A stretch of 64,000 nt of DNA. It comes from Plecoglossus altivelis. Lineage: Eukaryota; Chordata; Actinopteri; Osmeriformes; Plecoglossidae. Under the pieces are notes generated by a model. It did no database searches. It was given only the letters and a program-made list of their open reading frames with translations, and was not told the origin of the DNA. Below are positions 57,166-64,000 of this stretch, in pieces. Numbering within the stretch: position 1 is the stretch's first letter; the number at the start of each line of letters is the position of its first letter. The stretch lies in assembly GCA_036571765.1 (NCBI GenBank), contig BROE01000024.1, positions 3,847,722 to 3,911,721 on the forward strand, written 5' to 3'. The position numbers were made by a program, and so were the translations under genes.

Positions 57166-60100
57166 CACCAGTCTGTGATGAAAATCTCTTCTTTAGCCTC
57201 CTCCAGAGCATCTGCTACATCTTCCATGTATGTCTTTCCATTCACGTACCTGCCCAAAACACACACACACACACACACACGTGTATGATACTGCACAGAG
57301 CACAATCCCCCAATCACAAACACCTCTTTCACTGCTACTTTCAAGTGGCCAATTAGATGGAATTTAGAATGCCTTCATTAGTTTGTTTGTACATTGTGCA
57401 CCATTCTATCCCTTTAGTCACTTTGTCTCTCTATCACACCACACCACACACACAGCGCAGGTGTAGTGTTGCCCTGGCAGGGAGCAGGTGACGAGCAGGG
57501 GGGAGTCACTTTCCCTCTCTTTGTGTCCGGTTACTCCAGCGAGACACACTCCGGGCCAAACTGGCCCTATGCCTGCAGCACCCAGCCTGCACCTGGGCTA
57601 AACCTGTCCTCAACAGGGGCCAACTCTGTCCCTCACAGGGTTACAGCTGTCCCTATAGGGACAAACATGCCACTAAGGACAGGCTAAACCTGTCCTTAAC
57701 AGGGGCAAATCTGGGTTTGAAGTAGACTGCCGCCGCCACCCCCCCCCACCCCCCACCCCACCCTCTTCCTGCTTTACACTGGAAAAACAACCTATGAACA
57801 TAACCCGCGGGTTACCATTTGGCAGGGATGTTGTCGTTCTGGCGAGCGAAGGAGCCAAAGCGGTGCTCGGTCAGGAAGGCGGCGCCGTGTTTCTGGACAA
57901 ACTTCTCGATGGCCTGACCCCACCAGCGGGCGTGTCTGTAGCTGCTGCACTTGATGACCAGGTTCCTGCACACACACGGGGCGCACACACACAAACAAAC
58001 ACTTAAAAAATTTAAAGCCACCAACTAACTCTACCCAGACCTGTCAGACCCGGAAGAACAACCTTGCCTGAGGTAGAAACCTCTGACCTCCACAACCATG
58101 CAAACACACCGCGCACACGCACGCACACACACACACACACACGTACACCATGATTCCTACACGGTCTCCCCCTCCACAGGCACGCATGCGCGCACACACC
58201 TTGAGAGGCTGTCTATGCGTACTCCATGTTTGGTCTCTGTGTCTTTTGAGTCCATCTTGATTTTGAACTCCTTGTCCACCAGCAGGACAAAGGAGATGGC
58301 CCCTGAGTCTGTCTTCATGTAGAGCAGGAAGGAGTCCTTCACCACCAGCCAGCTGCACACACGAGCACACACACACACGTTTCTATAACTTCATTGTCAT
58401 ACACATTCACCTACTCATACCTCTTCAATAATGGATAATTGTTGGTACATTTTTATGAGATAGAGAGACAGATAGAGCAATATGTTTAGAGCAATAGAGA
58501 GAGAGAGAGTTAGAGCAAGAGCGATAAAGAGAGATACAGAGACAATGTTATCTTTGTCAAGGCCCTCTCAACGTCCACACAGAGGGGATGTCATAGCAGT
58601 AAAGCGTAGGGAGAGAAGGGAGAGGACACCACACACTAAAGAACTGACCGTTTGGACCAGCGATAGCACATCTTGCTGTGACCGCAGCAGTTGAGACCAG
58701 GGATACGATGACCTCCTGACCTCTTGTAGATCATCCCCTCCCTGAAGGAGGTGGAGGCAAGGATTAGAGAGGGAGGGAGGGAGAAACCTTCCAACCAGAT
58801 CTCAATTCTACCACAAAATAATACAATGATGCTTCAGAAGACATTCTTACAAGCCTTTAGGTCCCAGATCATAGATGAAGGAGAGCTGGCTGACATCTAT
58901 AAACTCCATCTGAGAGAGAGGAGCAAGAGAGAGAGAACAGGAGGGAGGGACAGAGGGTGGGGGAGGCAGACTCAACGTTGAGTTACTCCTTGAGTAAACG
59001 TTCTTCAACCTTTTCCATGGGTTCCATCTATCATTATGTGTTGGCTGAGTCTCACCGTGGCATGGTAGTTTCTGTACATGGGCATCCGCAGCAGCTTATT
59101 CAAGTAGTCTTCCAGTTGTTTCTGTTACACGCACACACAAACACGTACACGCATACACACACACGTACACGCGCACACACACACACACACACACATATTA
59201 GGGCACACGCTCCACAAATGTCCAAAACTGTTGACGTTCTCTTCAGCAGTGATTGACAGCTGCCTTGGCGAATGGCGTACCCTCCTGCTGGACACCTGCT
59301 CCTCTCGGGCCAGCTCGTCCCCGCCCCCCCGGGGCAGGGTGGGGATCTCTCTGGCCTCCGTCCTCTTCACTGTCTGCCTCCTCACAGTGTGGCTAGGGGG
59401 GGGGGAAGGAACAACCACGCCTTCAGCTGCGGTACATACAGAGCGTGTGTGTGTGTGTGTCTGTCTGTGTGTGTGTGTCTACCTGCGTGAGGGCAATGGG
59501 ATCCTCATGAAGGTCTTGTAGCGGAGCAGCTCTCTGTGCAGATCCATAAAGTGTTTCTCCTTCCTCTTCACCACCCAGGAGAACTCCCCGTGTCTCAGTT
59601 CGATCTTAAACACCGCCGGCATGGACTGCAGGGAGGGGGGGCAGGGGGGGGGATAGGGGAGGATAGGGGAGTGTAAGTGAGTATATGAAATGGTATGTGA
59701 GGTGTCATGTGTCACGTTTGCTGAGTGCACATAGGTGTGTGTTTCTGAGCGTGTGTGTGTGTGTGAGTCCACCTTGTTGACACTCCTCTGGGTGGTGATG
59801 TTGAAGCGATCCTGGGCTGAGGTGAACCTCTCCACCTCCAGGATCTTGGCGGTGACGGGAGAGGACAGGAACACACGGGCCTCTGACTCCTTGAAGGCCA
59901 CAGTGTTGTACACCGCAGAAAAGCCCTTACGCGACTCTGCACACACACACACACACACACACCCACACGCAATCGTTGAATCCAGCATCAGAAAAGTATA
60001 TATCTTGTTAAACCTGCATCACACACACACACACACACACTCACACACTCCTACCAGTGTGATTGGTGTCTGGTGTGTCGTACTGTCCATCCTCCAGGTC

Positions 60101-60193
60101 AAGCTCACGAGTGTCCAGGTTCTCCATGATGTCACTCATATCCGCGGCGACCAGTTGCAGGGTGCTGGTGGTTTGCTCGGCGGGGCGCAGCAT
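50566..60193 (-). CDS. pld1: Phospholipase D1, complete coding region
   Basis: Hydrolyses phosphatidylcholine to phosphatidic acid and choline at Golgi, endosomal and plasma membranes. Coding exons (minus): 60193-60055, 59936-59773, 59625-59483, 59392-59281, 59121-59056, 58909-58851, 58741-58649, 58352-58200, 57965-57816, 57249-57166, 56902-56821, 56611-56501, 56400-56218, 55866-55659, 55422-55351, 54562-54464, 54341-54223, 54092-53979, 53855-53745, 53565-53477, 52908-52795, 52286-52237, 52019-51885, 51761-51608, 51434-51317, 50790-50566; total 1048 residues, normal length. PX domain (HGEFSWVVKRKEKHF), PH domain (YRWSKRWLVVKDSFLLYMK), HKD1 with His470, Lys472, Asp477, a variable loop (about 514-607), HKD2 with His870, Lys872, Asp877, and the conserved end VPMEVWT. 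Both catalytic motifs are intact. The translation-start exon has a 5' acceptor at 60226, so noncoding exon(s) lie further upstream. VRNILELESYL and the full loop support pld1 over pld2. Confidence 0.96.
50800..51060. repeat. GGAGGAGAGAGGGAGG minisatellite in the last pld1 intron
   Basis: Degenerate 26-36 bp units of GAGGAGAGAGGGAGGGA with GAAGAGGGATGGAGGAGG. On the minus strand this is the pyrimidine-rich side of the intron near the final pld1 exon acceptor. Confidence 0.85.
51802..51815 (+). promoter_or_regulatory. CTCF-like motif in a pld1 intron
   Basis: ACACCAGAGGGCAC matches the CTCF core at 13 of 14 positions, in the intron between the pld1 exons at 51608-51761 and 51885-52019. Confidence 0.35.
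53610..53712. repeat. TATGTAGTGTTCATGTTGTGC tandem repeat
   Basis: Four to five degenerate units of about 22-26 bp lie in the short pld1 intron between exons 53477-53565 and 53745-53855. Confidence 0.75.
54663..54676 (+). promoter_or_regulatory. CTCF-like motif in a pld1 intron
   Basis: CCATTAGGGGGCAG matches 13 of 14 positions of CCASYAGRKGGCRS. It is followed by more GGGGGCAG sequence. Confidence 0.3.
54853..54950. repeat. GGGGGCAGGTATGAGGGCT minisatellite
   Basis: About four to five units of 20-22 bp (GGGCAGGTATGAGGGCTGG) in the pld1 intron between 54562 and 55351. Confidence 0.85.
57590..57720. repeat. Cluster of short perfect palindromes in a pld1 intron
   Basis: TGTCCCTATAGGGACA (57648-57663) is a perfect 16-bp palindrome. 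TAAGGACAGG and CCTGTCCTTA (57674-57698) form 10-bp arms around a 5-nt loop. Related CCTGTCCT and ACAGGGG words recur through the segment. Confidence 0.7.
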
Positions 60194-60225
60194 GGCTAAC
60201 AGTCCGCCGGGAGCACTCGGCTCAC

Positions 60226-60888
60226 CTGGGGGGACAGGTAGCAAAGACACAGTCACGGATACTTCTTTAAAAATCAAGCATGAACTACAGTACTAGCAGT
60301 GCTGAGATATTCCTTCAAAGACTCTAGGCTAGGCTAGGCTAGGCCGGGCTGAGATAAACTGGGCGAAGCTAACATAGGCTAAGTGGTAGCTTACGGTTGG
60401 AATCACTCTGAAGTTCTGACGGGGTGTATTAGAAACTTTCACAACTTTTTTGCCTTGTACTGTCAAGAAAATCCCCATTCTGCCCTCTAACCTCCACCGG
60501 CCTCATTACTGGTCAGATCACTGGGGGTAACAGGGAGGCCAGGAATCACGGAGGCAGGAGAATCACTAAGCATTGTTGTTGCCAAAACCTGCTCTCTTAT
60601 CTCTGCTGAATGCTGCAGACTGTTCTGCTGCTGTCCATCCCTCCCTCCATATCTCTCTCAGCCCCCACCTCTTATCTCTCTCTCTCTCAGCCTCCCCCTT
60701 CTCTCTCTCATCACACTCACAGATCACAGACTAATCTATCAACGGGATTAGCAGTATGAGGACCTGCAGGACATTCCAAACTGTGATCATTTGCAGATTT
60801 CGGTGTGTACGATTGTTAAAATGTGACTTAAAAACAGGCCAGCAAGTAGAAAATGCAGGCTTGGGTGTGTTTCTGTTTACAGACCATT

Positions 60889-60932
<44 letters not shown>

Positions 60933-62204
60933 AAGATTCAGTTCAGGTACACACACAGTAGTTGAAAACAGGTACAGGCATTTGGTCATCTACACAAATC
61001 ACACGAGTGAAGTAGTCTCATGTTGAAGAAGCATTGGTACTAGTGTGCGTGTGTGTTGTTTTATTGCTCTGTGAAGCTTCCCTTTCGCCCACCTCCTGTT
61101 TGGGTAAGGGGAGTCACCATGGTAACAGATGTCAATGCAGTCTTGGATTCTGTGATGTCATGCACAGCAAGTTTGGCAACTTTTTCCGGAAAGTTTTCGT
61201 CACTGCATAACGAGCCTCTCCCTTCTCTAGCTCCACGCCTTTCTCTGTTTCGAAATACCCCCAGTCATTTTCATCTCTTGTATCCCCTCAACATGTTTCC
61301 AAAAGATTCACTCACAAGTTTTGTCTTTTCCCCATTGTAAGATTCCCTCTTTCACTCCATCGAGCTGTCCCCCCTCTCTCTCTTATTCCATCATTCATTA
61401 TTCTCCCTCTCTCGGGGTATGGAAATACAACTCAGTAATGCAAATAGTGCGTGCTTTCCAAAGCTAACATTACTGTCAGCATTAGGTGACACACACACAC
61501 ACATATGCAAACACAGTCAAATCAATAAAATAGAAAACGGAGATGGTGGGTGGGAGGGTCCCAGGGGAGAGGGGGGGTCACAGGGGAGAGGGAGGGTCCC
61601 AGGGGAGAGGGAACAGGATGGAAGAGAGGTAAGACAGGGAGGAGTGGAGTGATGATGAAGGGGGAAAGGGTTAGGCAGCAGGATGAAGAGAGGGATTACA
61701 GGAGAGAAAGGGTCTGAAAAGGAAACACAAAAGGATTCTGAGATGAATAGACAGCACAATCCATACTGGGTAAACCTTTCACTGTACCTTAATCCCAACT
61801 CTTCCTTTCTCTTTCATACACTCATACAAGAGAAGAAGACTAGAGTTACAGTTCTCCAATGAGACCAGGCCTCCTGAGACAACCATAGAATCCAGTTAGC
61901 ATATTTCTAGTGAGAGGCAGATCAGTAACATTAAACCCAGCCCTGACAACTTTAACCTCCACACCCCTAAACCCTCTCCCAGGTCCAACCTGAGTTGTGT
62001 TTTTCATCCATGCCCCCAGTCTGTGCCCTGAGATAGACCCTGTGTGCTGTCCTCCCAGGAGGTCTTCTCCCTCAGGGGGCAAGTGTGCCAGCACAACCCC
62101 ACCTGCACTCACCTTAATTGGGTACGACGAGAATGACTGACCCCCCACCAATCTAACTAACTTGATCTCTCACCAGCCAGGTGGCAGAGTGTTGAGTCCA
62201 AGCG

Positions 62205-62261
<57 letters not shown>

Positions 62262-64000
62262 AAATGCAGGGCTAACTCACAGACACACACACGATGGTAA
62301 GTCATAGAAGCTAATTTCTACATGCAGTATTAGTCTTTGCTAATACTAGTATTGGATACTGACCGAAATCAGCCCTCGCCCTGACAGAGACTCGCTCCTG
62401 CACAGCCAGTCTGAGATTACAGAACAATGCCAGCACACCATCTCCTGGACCACACACACAGTTCCAAGTTTACTGTACACACAGTACCTAGAGGAGGTAC
62501 ACCCTTCCGCACCAAGACACACATGTGCAACAAAGAGGACAAGATGAGACTTCTTCAGCTACTTCAGAGAGCTTCCACTGACCTGTCCCCTCCCTGGGTC
62601 AGGGGCCGCCATCATGTCCTCGCAAAATCCCAAGGTTTTCTCTTTTTCTTTTCCTAAAAAGGACCGAGCGCGTGTGTGTGTGTGTTGTGGCACCGCACTC
62701 TGTGAGTGTGAGAAAGAATGAAGGTCCTGCGGAGAAGGGAGGAGGAGGAACGAAGGAAGGAGGAGGGGGGAAAGGAGGAGGACCAAGCACTGCAAGCTCA
62801 GAGGAACGCAGAAAGTCTGGCCTCATTGGCCACAGGGGTGTCCATTACTACCAGACAACCAATGGGAAATACGGGAAGGATGTTCTTTGTCACACCTGTC
62901 TGTCCCAGTCGCACAGATACGAAAGGTATGTGGGGTCACCTCCCGGTGTATCTGTTCATCTTTGAACTGTCTGTGTTTCCGTGTGTGTGTGAAGAGAGAG
63001 AGAGAGACAGAGAGTCTTTCACCTAATAATCCATTCACACGTGCGTGTTCCTGCGAGATAGACACGAGGAGCACAAGAGACAAACTTTTTTAACGCACTG
63101 TTAAAAAGAGCATTTCATCGAGATAATGACCCAACACTGAACAAGAGCCTTGGTTTGAAATGTGTTCATGTGACAGGCGCTTACTGACACAGTACCGCAC
63201 ACTTAATCCCAGTTAGGGTCATGTGACTCATTGTTGACATTCCAAACACGGTCCCAGCATTCTTATTCACACCCACATGCCATTGGAGAAACAAACTGAG
63301 AGGATATGGCTGTAACCTGCCGGTCACATATAACCAAGGCTTCCTCCTCTGCTTCTTTAATTAGAGTGAAAGGCCCTTGATTAAGGACTCAGCCTGGGGG
63401 TCTCTCTGACAGCCAGGGGGGCATCTCAATACTCAGTGACAGTTTATTTCTAGTTGTTCCTGACTGGCTCTCTCAGAGCAGAGGGCAGCATGGAAACAGG
63501 AACACAGATTAGGATGCACCCTAACTGAAGACATTTCAACGTGGTGTAAGGAAGCCCGGCTGTCTACAGTCGATGTCCAGGATATATCTACAAGCCTAGC
63601 AGAAGGGAAGCCGCAGTGTGGAAAGGTTGATACTGCTACTGTCATAAATATGCTCTTAGAGAATCTCCTCTTTCCTACTGAGGAGACCAGCACTACTGGA
63701 GGGAGTGACTGGAACAGGGAAGTCTGAGGGATTCTGGTCAGGTACATAGTACGAACAAAAACAAAGGTTTGAATTGCTCAGTTGTAAATGTTTTCACCCA
63801 GCTGTGTAATGGGTCGTCTTTGCGGAGGGACTCCCAGCTGGGTTGGGTCCAGTTCTTGACAGAAAACCAGAGAAGCAGGCAAGCGGCTGCAGTAATATAT
63901 CAGTGCATGTCCGACACATTACTGGCCCCTACAGGCCAAACAAGATCACTGTGCGATAAAAACTTTAACAATATTATTAGGATACAAGCTTGAACAAACA
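60226..64000. other. pld1 upstream / 5' intron region, no recognised exon
   Basis: No coding exon was identified. It contains CTAGG repeats (60326-60345), (TG)n (60893-60930), G-rich GGGGAGAGGG repeats (61560-61615), a long (CA)n (62201-62260) and A/G-rich DNA (62725-62785). A noncoding pld1 exon and promoter are expected but could not be placed. Confidence 0.45.
62201..62260. repeat. (CA)n microsatellite, about 30 units
   Basis: Uninterrupted CACACA of about 60 bp, among the longest pure dinucleotide tracts in the window. Confidence 0.95.

Noticed and set aside
61846..62151. 101-codon minus-strand open frame upstream of pld1
   Set aside because: Composition and peptide resemble no family known to me, and no splice signals or neighbours support it.
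62718..63026. 102-codon plus-strand frame beginning with a Glu/Arg-rich stretch
   Set aside because: The start lies in A/G-rich low-complexity DNA, and the rest shows no recognisable protein.

Overview
This is vertebrate nuclear DNA, almost certainly from a ray-finned (teleost) fish. The genes have many short coding exons bounded by GT-AG introns. The introns are short and full of (CA)n, (GA)n and (CCT)n microsatellites. The protein order matches a well-known vertebrate block (human 3q26): PHC3, CLDN11, SLC7A14, RPL22L1, EIF5A2, TNIK, PLD1. There are no operons, CRISPR arrays or bacterial features. The species and the a/b ohnolog assignment cannot be read from the sequence alone.

Layout. 1-5907 (+): 3' portion of a polyhomeotic-like gene (phc3), with the FCS zinc finger and SAM domain intact. 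7131-8710 (+): complete three-exon claudin-11, with a TATA-box promoter just upstream. 12722-9495 (-): complete seven-exon slc7a14, convergent with cldn11. 16333-15196 (-): complete rpl22l1. 21073-18386 (-): eif5a2 with a 5'-TOP noncoding first exon near 22767-22783. 47585-25890 (-): tnik kinase from its ATG to its CNH-domain stop. 60193-50566 (-): complete 26-coding-exon pld1 encoding 1048 residues with two HKD motifs. 60226-64000 holds only pld1 upstream DNA and repeats. I assembled every coding exon by hand from splice signals and reading phase. For cldn11, slc7a14, rpl22l1, eif5a2 and pld1 the exon lengths sum to an intact frame; tnik also stays in frame, but one coiled-coil exon appears decayed or corrupted.

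The genes do not form one pathway. Claudin-11 makes tight-junction strands in myelin and testis. SLC7A14 is an endolysosomal cationic amino-acid transporter-like protein. RPL22L1 and eIF5A2 belong to the translation machinery. TNIK is a Wnt/actin/synaptic Ste20 kinase. PLD1 makes phosphatidic acid. PHC3 is a PRC1 Polycomb subunit. Their linkage is conserved synteny. Genes I would expect between them from the human order (PRKCI and SKIL between PHC3 and CLDN11; SLC2A2 between EIF5A2 and TNIK) are absent.

Most interesting signals: (a) an open, phase-0/phase-0 312-nt proline-rich candidate cassette exon in tnik (37468-37779); (b) a 9-nt candidate microexon in tnik (33628-33636); (c) a relic of the conserved tnik coiled-coil exon (about 39781-39950); (d) a 0.4-kb tandem duplication whose two copies differ mainly by single-base indels (28189-29003), typical of uncorrected long-read gap filling; (e) CTCF-like motifs in convergent orientation at 6575 and 48209.
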